DNA of 64,000 nucleotides, taken from Lutibacter litoralis (lineage in GTDB: Bacteria; Bacteroidota; Bacteroidia; Flavobacteriales; Flavobacteriaceae). The notes below the pieces were generated by a model, which saw nothing but the letters and a program-made list of their open reading frames with translations, was not told the origin of the DNA and did not search any database. The DNA is taken from NCBI RefSeq assembly GCF_014646675.1, contig NZ_BMNS01000004.1:97958-161957 (forward strand), given 5' to 3'. This document shows, piece after piece, positions 34,341 through 44,104 of this stretch; position 1 is the first letter of the stretch, and every line of letters starts with the position of its first letter. Position numbers and translations under genes: made by a program.

Positions 34341-36242
34341 ATGAAAAAAACACTATCTACCTTATTTATAGTTTTCTTTTTTATACAACTTATGGTTGGG
34401 CAAAACTTAAAACGCGCAAACCATTTATTTGAAAAAAGAGCATATTTAGATGCTGCAGAGCTATTTTTAAAAGAAGAAATTAAAACGCAACAGGTGTATG
34501 AAAAACTAGGTGACTGCTATTACTTCAATACAAAAATGAAAGATGCTTCAAATTGGTACAAAATATTAATTCAAAAATTTGAAACTTCAGTTGATGCAAC
34601 CTATTTTTTTAGATATTCACAAGCATTAAAGGGAATTGAAAATTTTAATGAAGCTGATATTTGGCTTAGAAAATACAATGAAAAAAAACAAATTTTTACG
34701 GAATCTAATTTAGAAACTTTATCATATATTGAATCTTTAAATAATCAAAATAAAAGGCCTTACATTGTTCATAATCTTATAAATGCCAATACACCAAATT
34801 CTGATTTTGGGGTTTCCTTTTTTGGCGATAAATTAGTTTTTGCATCCACAAGAAATAACGGAAATAAATATGACTGGAATAAGCAACCTTATCTAGATTT
34901 ATATCAAGCTGAAACAAATGAATTAGGGGATTTTAAAAATATTTCTCTCTTTTCCAATTTAATAAATACAAAGACTCACGAATCAAATGCAGTATTTACC
35001 AAAGATGGTAAAACCATGTATTTTACAAGAAATAATTTTATTGATGGAAAAAAAATAAAAGATAAAAATAAAGTAACCCATTTAAAAATTTTTAAAGCAG
35101 AATTAATAGATAATCATTGGACACATATTACTGAACTTCCTTTTAACAGCAACAATTACTCAGTTGAACACCCAGCGTTAAGTCCAGACGAAAAAGAACT
35201 ATATTTCGCCTCAGATATGCCAGGTTCGATAGGCTCTTTTGACCTATTTGTGGTTGATATTAATGAAAATGGTACTTATGGAATTCCAAAAAATTTAGGT
35301 CCTAAAATAAATACTGAGCATAGAGAACAATTCCCTTTTATTAGCAGTAAAAACATTTTGTATTTCGCTTCAGATGGGTTGTTTGGATTAGGTGGATTGG
35401 ATATTTTTAAAAGTGATTATACAAATGATAGCTTTTCAAAACCAAAAAATTTAGGTACTCCAATAAATAGCAATTTAGATGATTTTGCGTTTATAATTGA
35501 TGAGAAAAAAGAGACCGGTTACTTTTCATCAAACAGAGAAGGTGGTATTGGTGATGATGACATTTATAGGTTTACTCAACTAAAAAAATATTTTGTTCAA
35601 GGATTAGTTCAAAACAAAAATAGCCTAGAATTACTTCCAGGCGCTTTGGTAACTTTGTTTGATAATAACAACCAAATGATTGACGAAATGATTGTGGGTG
35701 ATGATGCTAGTTATTCTTTTGAAATAACAACTAACTCAGCTTATAAAATTAGAGGAACTAAAAGCTTATTCAGTCCAGCTGATGTGACTTTTTCAACAGA
35801 CAATGAAGGTATTATTAATAAAAATATTTTACTAAAACTTGAATCCTATGAAGATACTGAACAGAAAATTGTTGAAGAAAATGGAAAAATTCAAATAAAA
35901 ATCAACCCAATTTATTTTGATTTTGATAAATGGAATATTCGCTCTGATGCAACCGTAGAACTAGAAAAAGTTGTGAGTATCTTGAAAAAATATCCAGATA
36001 TGATTATTGAAATTGGAGCACATACAGATTGCCGTGGAACAGAACAATATAATTTAGATTTATCATACAAGCGTGCTAAATCTGTTCGAGAATATTTAGA
36101 AAATCAAGGGATTGCAACTAATAAAGTTAAATCTGTTGGATATGGCGAAACTCAACCTTTAAATAATTGTATTAAAGATGGCATTTGTAAAGAAGAAGAA
36201 TACAGCATTAACAGGCGGTGCGAGTTTGTTATACTTCATTAA
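34341..36242 (+). CDS. OmpA-family protein with PD40 repeats (PorE-like)
   Basis: 633 residues, signal peptide ends LMVGQ. Residues about 20-130 are TPR-like helices, about 150-410 hold PD40/WD40-like propeller strands (LVFASTRNNG, LYFASDMPGS, GYFSSNREGG), about 415-495 a carboxypeptidase-regulatory-like beta-sandwich, and about 525-633 an OmpA peptidoglycan-binding domain (YFDFDKWNIRSDA, IEIGAHTDCRGTEQYNLDLS, NRRCEF). The domain order matches PorE-like proteins that tie T9SS components to peptidoglycan. Third and last gene of the operon. Confidence 0.92.
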   Translation: MKKTLSTLFIVFFFIQLMVGQNLKRANHLFEKRAYLDAAELFLKEEIKTQQVYEKLGDCYYFNTKMKDASNWYKILIQKFETSVDATYFFRYSQALKGIENFNEADIWLRKYNEKKQIFTESNLETLSYIESLNNQNKRPYIVHNLINANTPNSDFGVSFFGDKLVFASTRNNGNKYDWNKQPYLDLYQAETNELGDFKNISLFSNLINTKTHESNAVFTKDGKTMYFTRNNFIDGKKIKDKNKVTHLKIFKAELIDNHWTHITELPFNSNNYSVEHPALSPDEKELYFASDMPGSIGSFDLFVVDINENGTYGIPKNLGPKINTEHREQFPFISSKNILYFASDGLFGLGGLDIFKSDYTNDSFSKPKNLGTPINSNLDDFAFIIDEKKETGYFSSNREGGIGDDDIYRFTQLKKYFVQGLVQNKNSLELLPGALVTLFDNNNQMIDEMIVGDDASYSFEITTNSAYKIRGTKSLFSPADVTFSTDNEGIINKNILLKLESYEDTEQKIVEENGKIQIKINPIYFDFDKWNIRSDATVELEKVVSILKKYPDMIIEIGAHTDCRGTEQYNLDLSYKRAKSVREYLENQGIATNKVKSVGYGETQPLNNCIKDGICKEEEYSINRRCEFVILH

Positions 36243-36254
36243 CAATTAATATTT

Positions 36255-36282
36255 AAACCGCTGAAATCAGCGGTTTTTTTTT
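36255..36282 (+). terminator. Rho-independent terminator after the PorP/OmpA operon
   Basis: AAACCGCTGA and TCAGCGGTTT form a stem directly followed by a run of nine T, 13 bp after the OmpA-family stop codon. Confidence 0.92.
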
Positions 36283-36383
36283 ATATCATTAAAAATTGTT
36301 CATTCAAAAAATATTAAACAAATTGTGTTCAATTTAATTTTAGGTATAACTTTTGCTAACCTTAAAGTATTAAAAGATATTCT

Positions 36384-39300
36384 ATGAAAAACATTTCAAT
36401 CGCAATATTGGCATTATTCCTATTTTCAACTACCGCGAAAGCACAATTAATTCAAGATAATTATGATAAGTTGTGGAAAGAAGTTCAGCAATTTGAAGAA
36501 AAATCGTTGCCAAAATCAGCTTTTAATACTGTTGAAATTATTTATAAAAAAGCAAAAAAAGAAAGTAATTCAGCCCAACTAATTAAATCGTTGTTTTATA
36601 AATCTAAATATGCCTTGTTATTGGAAGAAGATGCTCAATTAGAAGTTGTTAATCTTTTTAAAATTCAAATTGAAAAAGCTAAAACTCCAACAAAAAATGT
36701 ATTAGAAAGTGTACTGGCAAATTTATATTGGCAATATTTTCAACAAAACAGGTATAAATTTTATAACCGAACCAAAACTTCAGAAAAAGTAGATTCTCTA
36801 GATTTTAGAACTTGGGATTTGGAAACATTGTTTACCGAAGTTCATATTCATTTTCAAAACTCTTTAAAAAATGGATTAATACTCCAGCAAACTGATTTAA
36901 ATGGTTATAACCCTATTTTAAATTTACAACAAGACTCTAAAAAATACAGACCAACATTATTTGATTTTTTAAGCAATAATGCATTGGAATTTTATAAATC
37001 ACCTGAAATTTCCATAACACAACCAAACTATAAATTTGAACTTGATAACGAAAGCTATTTAGAAAACTACAAAGTGTTTTCTAAAACTGAATTTGAAGCA
37101 AAAGATAGTTTGTCTTTACAACTAAATGCATTAAAAATATACAAAAACATAATTGCTTTTCACTCTTTAAATAAAAATACTGATGCTTTAATTTCTGCGG
37201 ATCTTGAACGCCTAAATTTTGTAATTAAACACTCTACTATTCTTCAAAAAGACAGTATTTACTTTAAGGTTCTTCAAAATTTAAAAGAAGAATTTTCAGC
37301 TTCAGAATCGTCAACTTTAATAGATTTTGAAATTGCCTCAATCTATAGAATTCAAGCAAGTGAATACAATGCAGAAACAAATCCAGACAACCAGTTTAAA
37401 AATGTAGAAGCTTTAACAATTTGCGAAAATGCTATCAACAAATTCCCTGAAAGTAAAGGCGCAAAAAATTGCAAGCAATTAAAACAAAAAATTTTAAGTC
37501 AGTCTATAAATATTACTGCTGAAAAAAATATTCCTATTGATAAGCAAAGTAAAATTTTAGTGAACTATAAAAATATTGAAACTTTATATTTTACTATTTT
37601 CAAAATAAATGAAAATCAAAAAAAGAAATTCAATTCAATTTATAATAATGAAGAAAAAATAACCTTTCTAAAAAAATTAACACAAACTACTACTTTTCAA
37701 CAGGCATTAAAAACTGAAAATGATTTTCAACAACATGCAACAGAAATTGCAATTCCACCTTTAAATAATGGAAACTACTTAATTTTTGCTTCAACACTTG
37801 AAACTTTAAATGCAAACAGCGTTTATGCAACTTCAACAATTCAAGTAACAAATATGGCTTTGGTTGAAACTGTTTTAAATAATACCTATACATACCAAGT
37901 TGTTGATAGAAATTCCGGAAAGCCAATTAAAAATGCAAGAATTAATTTAAAAAACTATAATACAAATAACTATAACAACCCCATAAATAAAAATTATATA
38001 ACAGATAAGAATGGGCAATTTAAATTTACTTCAAATAGCACCTATCGAAATGTGGTAATTTCAATTATAAATAACAATGAAAAGGCCAGTTTTGGTGATT
38101 ACTATTTGTACAATTATAATCACACAGATAACCAATCTAATAACTTAATAATTACACCTTTTTTATTTACTGATAGAAGCATATACAGACCTGGACAAGT
38201 TGTTTATTTTAAAGGGATTTTAATTAAAAAAGAAGGCTCCATATCTAAAGTTGTAAGCAACGAATTTGTGAATGTTGCGCTTTACAATGTTAATGCAGAA
38301 GTTGTTAGCGAAATTGAATTAAAAACCAATGAATTTGGATCTTTTAGTTCCCAATTTATTATTCCAACAACTGGGTTGAATGGAATCTATACTTTAGAAG
38401 TTGATGAAGGCTCCCAAAAAAGTAATTTGTACAATACTATTGACGATTTTAATTATTCTGAAACTCAAATTTCAGTTGAAGAGTACAAACGTCCAAAATT
38501 TGAAACAACCTTTAAACCTGTAACTGAAACTTATAAAATTAATGATAGTATTACAATTAATGGAAGCGCTTTGGCTTTTGCAGGTAGCAATATTACAGAT
38601 GCAAAAGTTACTTACAGAGTTCATAGAAAGGTGCAATATCCAAGGTGGTTTTATTGGTACAAACCAAATTTTATCGTTTCTGAACCTCAAGAAATAATTC
38701 ACGGAGAAACTATTACAAACGCTCAAGGAAACTTTACTATCACATTTAAAGCATTGGCAGATAAAAATGTAGAGAAAGATAATTTACCTGTTTTTAATTA
38801 TGAAGTTACCGCAGACGTTACGGATTTAAATGGAGAAACCAGAAGCGCAACATCCATTGTTAAAGTTGGATACCACAGCTTAATTGCAGAAATTAATATG
38901 GATGCTAAAATTGATAAAACTAAAAAAGAAAACTTTATAAATATTGAAACCAAAAACCTCAACAATCAATTTGCTCCAGCAAAAGGAACCATAAAAATAT
39001 TAAAATTACAAGCTCCAACAACTGTTTTAAGAAAACGTCCTTGGAAAGCTCCAGATTATCAATTGTATACTTTTTCAGAATTCAAAAATATGTTTCCTCA
39101 TGAACCTTATACTAATGAAGATGAAATCTTAAATTGGGAAAAAGGCAAACTAGTTTTTGAAGATAGTTTTAATACTTTAATCAATTCTAAAATTAAGTTG
39201 AAAAATATTAAAAAATGGCAGTCTGGAAATTATCTTGTTGAAATAGTATGTTTTGATAAGTTTGGACAAAAAGTTACTGACAAACAGATTGTTACAATTT

Positions 39301-42300
39301 TTAATAATAAAGACACTCAAGTTTCTGACAATCAATTATTTTCAATTTCTCATCGGAAATCAAGTTATAAACCAAATGAAATTGTGTTACTAAAAATTGG
39401 TTCAAGTTCTAAAGATTTAACGGTAACCATTGATATAGAAAAGGATGGAAAACTAATTGAAACTAAAATTATTCACTTAAATAACGAATTTAAACAACTT
39501 GAAATTCCGATAACTAAAAACGATTTTGGCGGATTTGCAATTAACTATAGTTATGTAAATTACAACACTTTTGAAAGCGGAACTTTACCTATTTCAGTTC
39601 CTTACCCTGTTCAAGAATTAGAAATTGAAACGCTCACTTTTAGAGATAAATTACAGCCTGGACAAAATGAAACCTGGAGTTTTAAATTAAAAGGAACCAA
39701 AGGTGAAAAAATTGCCGCAGAGTTATTGGCAAGTATGTATGACGCTTCATTGGATCAATTTAAACCACATAATTGGCAATTTAATCCAATTAAAAATCCA
39801 ACCTATTATTCTCGAATAAATAGAAGAGCACAACATAGTTTTGGAACCGTTTATTTTAATGTAAATAACCTTCAAAGAAGTAATTATGGTCAAATACTGC
39901 AACGTTTTGATGAATTAAATTGGTTTGGATTTCATTTTGGCACTAATAGAAATATGATGATTAGAGGAATAGCTTCTAAAAAAATTAAAGAAAGTGAAGG
40001 CTTTGAAGTTGAGGAAATGGCATTTAATGATACCGAATCATTAGATGAAGTAGTTACCGTTGGTTATAAAAAACTTGAAAATGAAATAGAGAAGCCTAAA
40101 AAAATAGATTTATCATCTGTTAAAATTAGAACAAACTTTAATGAAACCGCTTTCTTCTACCCTCATTTAAAAACGGATAAAGAAGGAAATGTAAGTTTTA
40201 ATTTTACAGTTCCTGAAGCTTTAACACAGTGGAAATTACAATTATTGGGGCATACAGAAGAATCGGCTTCAGCTACCAAAACATTAACTTCTGTTACTCA
40301 AAAAGAGTTGATGGTTTTGCCAAATCCACCACGTTTTTTGCGTGAAGGTGATGAACTTATTTTTTCAGGTAAAATTTCAAATTTAACTGATAAAATATTG
40401 AATGGAACTGCTCAATTGATTTTAACTGATGCTATTTCTGGTAAAGAAATCAATTATTTAATTGAGAATAGTTTAACAACTCAAAACTTTTTTGTTGATA
40501 AAAAAGGAAATACTAGTGTAAGTTGGAAACTGAATATTCCAGAAGGAATTCAAGCTATACAGTATAAAATTATCGCCAAAGCAGGAGATTTTTCTGATGG
40601 AGAACAAAATGTTTTGCCAGTTTTATCTAACAGAATGTTAGTTACAGAAACGTTGCCAATGTGGGTTCGAAGCAATCAAACTAAAACATTTTCTTTAAAT
40701 AAATTAAGAAACCAGACTTCAAAAACGTTAAAAAATCACAAATTAACATTAGAAATCACTTCTAATCCGGCTTGGTACGCAGTACAAAGTTTACCATATT
40801 TAATGGAATATCCGTATGAATGTTCCGAACAAACTTTTTCTAGATATTATGCAAATACACTTGCAAGTCATGTTGCAAATTCAAACCCGAGAATTAAAGA
40901 AGTTTTTGATTTATGGAAAAATAGCGATGAATTAACTTCTAATTTAGAAAAAAACGAAGAATTAAAATCCATAATAATTAGTGAAACTCCTTGGTTGAGA
41001 GATGCACAGAGCGAAACAAAACAAAAAAAGAGAATAGGGTTATTATTTGATTTAAATAAGATGAAAAATGAGCAGGAAACTGCCTTGAATAAACTGAAGG
41101 AGTTACAGTTTAGCAATGGCGGTTTTCCTTGGTTTAAAGGCAGTAATTACCCAAACAGATACATTACACAACATATTGCAGCAAGTTTTGGGCATTTAAA
41201 ACAACTAAATGTCATTATGAACAATCAAGAAGAATCTCAAAAAATGATTGCAAAAGCTGTACAATTTTTGGATGATGAAATTTTAGATGATTATAATAAA
41301 CTATTAAAAGAAGCCAAAAAGTTAAGAGATAAAGCTACAACAAAGTCAAAAGGAATTAAAGCTGAAAAGGATTATTTAGAGAAAAATCATTTAGGAAATA
41401 CACAATTGCATTATTTATATATGCGTAGTTTTTATAAGGAAGTTGAAATTCCTTCAAAAGTTAAAAAAGCAGTAGATTATTACACCAATCAATCTGCTAA
41501 CTATTGGACTGATTTTAGCTTGTATTCAAAAGGGATGATTGCTTTAATTCAGCATAGAAATGGAAACAAAATTAGTGCTACTGAGATATTAAAATCGTTA
41601 AAAGAAAACAGTATTACAAGTGATGAATTAGGAATGTATTGGAAAGAAAATACAGCAAGTTGGTTTTGGTTCCAAGCTCCTATTGAAACACAAGCATTGC
41701 TAATTGAAGTCTTTTCTGAAATTGAAAATGATATTAAAATTGTTGATGAGTTAAAAGTTTGGTTACTTAAAAACAAGCAAACCAATAGTTGGAAAACCAC
41801 AAAAGCAACAACCGAAGCTGTTTATGCGCTGCTGTTACAAGGAAGTGATTGGTTATCTATAAATGAGACCATTGACGTTACCGTAGGAAGTCAAAAAATT
41901 GAACCTTCAAAATTGGAAAATGTGAAAATTAAAGCGGGAACAGGCTACTATAAAACTTCTTGGAATGGGAATGAAATTACTCCAGAAATGGCTAATGTTA
42001 CTATTTCTAAAAAAGACAATGGTATTGCCTGGGGAAGTTTATATTGGCAATATTTTGAAGATTTAGATAAAATTACATCGGCAGAAACACCTTTAAAATT
42101 AACTAAAAAATTATTCTTAAAATCGAATTCTGATTCTGGAAAAGTACTAACGGAAATAACAGAAACCTCAACTTTAAAAGTTGGTGATTTAATTACTGTT
42201 CGCATAGAATTAAAAGTTGACAGACCAATGGAATTTGTGCATATGAAAGATATGAGAGCCAGTGGATTAGAGCCATTAAATGAATTATCAAGCTATAAAT

Positions 42301-42509
42301 GGCAAGATGGTTTGGGATATTATGAAAGTTCTAAAGATGCTTCTACCAACTTTTTTATGGAGCGTTTACCAAAAGGAGTGTATGTTTTTGAATACGATTT
42401 ACGTGTAAATAATGCAGGAAAATTCAGCAATGGAATTACAACCATTCAAAGTATGTACGCTCCTGAATTTAGTAGCCATAGTGAAGGTATTAGAATCACT
42501 ATTAAATAG
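36384..42509 (+). CDS. Alpha-2-macroglobulin family protein with thioester motif
   Basis: 2041 residues; signal peptide ends TTAKAQ. After a helical N-terminal part (to about 480) come MG-type beta domains with the MG2 signature TDRSIYRPGQVVYFKG, a bait-like region, the A2M motif LTQWKLQLLGHTE, and the thioester sequence YECSEQTF (Cys1480, Glu1482, Gln1483), followed by the alpha/alpha thioester barrel and receptor-like domain. Bacterial macroglobulins trap proteases at the envelope. Residues about 1218-1231 contain SLDEVVTVGYKK, which looks like the SusC/TonB plug motif. No pbpC partner is adjacent. A TATAACTTTTG sequence near 36345 may be its promoter. Confidence 0.93.
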   Translation: MKNISIAILALFLFSTTAKAQLIQDNYDKLWKEVQQFEEKSLPKSAFNTVEIIYKKAKKESNSAQLIKSLFYKSKYALLLEEDAQLEVVNLFKIQIEKAKTPTKNVLESVLANLYWQYFQQNRYKFYNRTKTSEKVDSLDFRTWDLETLFTEVHIHFQNSLKNGLILQQTDLNGYNPILNLQQDSKKYRPTLFDFLSNNALEFYKSPEISITQPNYKFELDNESYLENYKVFSKTEFEAKDSLSLQLNALKIYKNIIAFHSLNKNTDALISADLERLNFVIKHSTILQKDSIYFKVLQNLKEEFSASESSTLIDFEIASIYRIQASEYNAETNPDNQFKNVEALTICENAINKFPESKGAKNCKQLKQKILSQSINITAEKNIPIDKQSKILVNYKNIETLYFTIFKINENQKKKFNSIYNNEEKITFLKKLTQTTTFQQALKTENDFQQHATEIAIPPLNNGNYLIFASTLETLNANSVYATSTIQVTNMALVETVLNNTYTYQVVDRNSGKPIKNARINLKNYNTNNYNNPINKNYITDKNGQFKFTSNSTYRNVVISIINNNEKASFGDYYLYNYNHTDNQSNNLIITPFLFTDRSIYRPGQVVYFKGILIKKEGSISKVVSNEFVNVALYNVNAEVVSEIELKTNEFGSFSSQFIIPTTGLNGIYTLEVDEGSQKSNLYNTIDDFNYSETQISVEEYKRPKFETTFKPVTETYKINDSITINGSALAFAGSNITDAKVTYRVHRKVQYPRWFYWYKPNFIVSEPQEIIHGETITNAQGNFTITFKALADKNVEKDNLPVFNYEVTADVTDLNGETRSATSIVKVGYHSLIAEINMDAKIDKTKKENFINIETKNLNNQFAPAKGTIKILKLQAPTTVLRKRPWKAPDYQLYTFSEFKNMFPHEPYTNEDEILNWEKGKLVFEDSFNTLINSKIKLKNIKKWQSGNYLVEIVCFDKFGQKVTDKQIVTIFNNKDTQVSDNQLFSISHRKSSYKPNEIVLLKIGSSSKDLTVTIDIEKDGKLIETKIIHLNNEFKQLEIPITKNDFGGFAINYSYVNYNTFESGTLPISVPYPVQELEIETLTFRDKLQPGQNETWSFKLKGTKGEKIAAELLASMYDASLDQFKPHNWQFNPIKNPTYYSRINRRAQHSFGTVYFNVNNLQRSNYGQILQRFDELNWFGFHFGTNRNMMIRGIASKKIKESEGFEVEEMAFNDTESLDEVVTVGYKKLENEIEKPKKIDLSSVKIRTNFNETAFFYPHLKTDKEGNVSFNFTVPEALTQWKLQLLGHTEESASATKTLTSVTQKELMVLPNPPRFLREGDELIFSGKISNLTDKILNGTAQLILTDAISGKEINYLIENSLTTQNFFVDKKGNTSVSWKLNIPEGIQAIQYKIIAKAGDFSDGEQNVLPVLSNRMLVTETLPMWVRSNQTKTFSLNKLRNQTSKTLKNHKLTLEITSNPAWYAVQSLPYLMEYPYECSEQTFSRYYANTLASHVANSNPRIKEVFDLWKNSDELTSNLEKNEELKSIIISETPWLRDAQSETKQKKRIGLLFDLNKMKNEQETALNKLKELQFSNGGFPWFKGSNYPNRYITQHIAASFGHLKQLNVIMNNQEESQKMIAKAVQFLDDEILDDYNKLLKEAKKLRDKATTKSKGIKAEKDYLEKNHLGNTQLHYLYMRSFYKEVEIPSKVKKAVDYYTNQSANYWTDFSLYSKGMIALIQHRNGNKISATEILKSLKENSITSDELGMYWKENTASWFWFQAPIETQALLIEVFSEIENDIKIVDELKVWLLKNKQTNSWKTTKATTEAVYALLLQGSDWLSINETIDVTVGSQKIEPSKLENVKIKAGTGYYKTSWNGNEITPEMANVTISKKDNGIAWGSLYWQYFEDLDKITSAETPLKLTKKLFLKSNSDSGKVLTEITETSTLKVGDLITVRIELKVDRPMEFVHMKDMRASGLEPLNELSSYKWQDGLGYYESSKDASTNFFMERLPKGVYVFEYDLRVNNAGKFSNGITTIQSMYAPEFSSHSEGIRITIK

Positions 42510-42516
42510 TTTTTAA

Positions 42517-42553
42517 TTTTGAGTGTTGAGTTTTTAATCCTTAACACTCAAAA
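42517..42553. terminator. 11-bp inverted repeat between convergent genes
   Basis: TTTTGAGTGTT (42517-42527) and AACACTCAAAA (42543-42553) pair perfectly around a 15-nt loop, between the macroglobulin and the convergent LEA2-like gene. There is no good T-tract, so termination is plausible but not certain. Confidence 0.45.
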
Positions 42554-42574
42554 CTTATAACTCAAAACTTTTAG

Positions 42575-43027
42575 TTACAACTTAATCTTTATATTTTCAG
42601 TTTCATCAACAGTATAAGAATGTGAAAAACCAAACACTTCATACTTGATTTTCCCTTGGTATTTTACTTGAATTTTTTGACTAAAAAGACTTCCTATTAA
42701 ACCTCCAATATTCTTATTTGAAAAAATACTATCTGTTGGAATGTTTACAAGTAACGGAATTGTAAACTCCTCTTTGGCTGGCACCTCAAAACTTTCTGAG
42801 GTTACAGTTGCCATTTCATTTCCATTGACATAGATTTTAATTCCATCAGCCTTCAATTTCCCTCCAATATCATTTGGATTTCTAAATAAACCCTCCCCTT
42901 TTATAGTTACAAAAGTTTTAGTAGATTCTATTACTTTTATATTTCTCACCCCCACAAATTCAGGTGTTTCTTTTACAGAACAGCTAACGAAAACACATAC
43001 AAACGCAAATGCCAATAACTTTTTCAT
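42575..43027 (-). CDS. LEA type 2-like lipoprotein
   Basis: 150 residues; SPII signal FVSC (Cys about 16). One beta-sandwich resembling the LEA_2/WHy domain: VTIKGEGLFRNPNDIGGKLKADG, VNGNEMATVTSESFEVPAKEE, FTIPLLVNIPTDSIF and KVKYQGKIKYEVFGFS. LEA2-like domains in bacterial lipoproteins are of unknown function, perhaps stress-related. Single gene, divergent from kdsA. Confidence 0.8.
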   Translation of the reverse strand: MKKLLAFAFVCVFVSCSVKETPEFVGVRNIKVIESTKTFVTIKGEGLFRNPNDIGGKLKADGIKIYVNGNEMATVTSESFEVPAKEEFTIPLLVNIPTDSIFSNKNIGGLIGSLFSQKIQVKYQGKIKYEVFGFSHSYTVDETENIKIKL

Positions 43028-43124
43028 TGTTTACTTTGTCTAAATTTTCTGCAAAATAAGAATTATTTATTTTTTAATATATAAACTTTTCAACCTTTCA
43101 ACTTTTAAACATTCAAACTTATTC

Positions 43125-43132
43125 TATCTTTG
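43125..43132 (+). promoter_or_regulatory. TAnnTTTG -7 box, probable kdsA promoter
   Basis: TATCTTTG lies 14 bp before the kdsA ATG, implying a very short leader. Several CTTT tracts upstream could serve as a weak -33 element. Confidence 0.55.
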
Positions 43133-43146
43133 CAAAAACTAAAACA

Positions 43147-43971
43147 ATGGATTTAAATCTGATTCCGAATATAAAACATACAACTAGTAATAACTTTTTT
43201 CTATTAGCTGGGCCTTGTGCTATCGAAGGTGAAGAAATGGCAATGCGTATAGCTGAACACATTTTAAAAGTGACTGAAACACTAGAAATTCCGTTTGTTT
43301 TTAAAGGAAGTTTTAAAAAAGCAAACAGAAGTAGAATTGATAGTTTTACAGGAATTGGAGACGAAAAAGCACTAAAAATTTTAAGAAAGGTTTCAGAAAC
43401 TTTTAATGTACCAACTGTAACCGATATTCACACAAATGAAGATGCTGAGAAAGCCGCTGAATATGTTGATGTATTGCAAATACCTGCTTTCTTAGTGCGA
43501 CAAACGGATTTGGTAGTTGCAGCTGCAAAAACTGGTAAAGTAGTAAATTTAAAAAAAGGGCAATTTATGAGTCCGTCTGCAATGAAACATGCAGTTCAAA
43601 AAGTAAAAGATAGTGGAAACCAAAAAGCTTGGATTACTGATAGAGGAACCATGTTTGGTTATCAAGATATGATTGTTGATTTTAGAGGAATTCCTGAAAT
43701 GCAACAATTTGCACCTACTATTTTAGACATTACACATTCTTTACAACAACCAAATCAGACTAGTGGTGTTACTGGAGGAAGACCAGATATGATTGAAACT
43801 ATTGCAAGAGCTGGAATTGCTGTCGGTGTAGATGGCTTGTTTTTGGAAACTCATTTCGATCCTAAAAACGCAAAAAGTGACGGAGCAAATATGCTTGACT
43901 TACAATATTTAGAAAGTCTTTTAAGTAATTTGGTGGCAATTAAAAAAATTATAAATAGTTTTAAGAAATAA
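43147..43971 (+). CDS. kdsA: 3-deoxy-8-phosphooctulonate (KDO-8-P) synthase
   Basis: 274 residues, normal length. LLAGPCAIEGEE, VFKGSFKKANRS, TDIHTNEDAE, LQIPAFLVRQTDL, KKGQFMSPSAM and THSLQQPNQTSGVTGG match KdsA. The enzyme condenses arabinose-5-phosphate with PEP in KDO (LPS core) synthesis. The Cys of GPCAIE (rather than the Asn of the E. coli GGMNVLE) points to the metal-dependent class. Single gene. Confidence 0.96.
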   Translation: MDLNLIPNIKHTTSNNFFLLAGPCAIEGEEMAMRIAEHILKVTETLEIPFVFKGSFKKANRSRIDSFTGIGDEKALKILRKVSETFNVPTVTDIHTNEDAEKAAEYVDVLQIPAFLVRQTDLVVAAAKTGKVVNLKKGQFMSPSAMKHAVQKVKDSGNQKAWITDRGTMFGYQDMIVDFRGIPEMQQFAPTILDITHSLQQPNQTSGVTGGRPDMIETIARAGIAVGVDGLFLETHFDPKNAKSDGANMLDLQYLESLLSNLVAIKKIINSFKK

Positions 43972-44061
43972 TTAATTTCATTCTTAAAACATTTAAGATT
44001 CTAACTAAACTATAATTAACTTCAACTTTAATAAATTAGTGTTTTAAGCAAAGTTTAAATT

Positions 44062-44090
44062 AAAAAAACAAGACCCTAGCAAAGTTCTTG
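44062..44090 (-). terminator. Imperfect hairpin with T-tract after the MscS gene
   Basis: On the minus strand CAAGA...TCTTG pairs around an 11-nt loop with partial extra pairing and is followed by seven T. It lies 15 bp after the stop of the mechanosensitive channel gene. Confidence 0.5.
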
Positions 44091-44104
44091 AGTTTAATTT
44101 TTAA

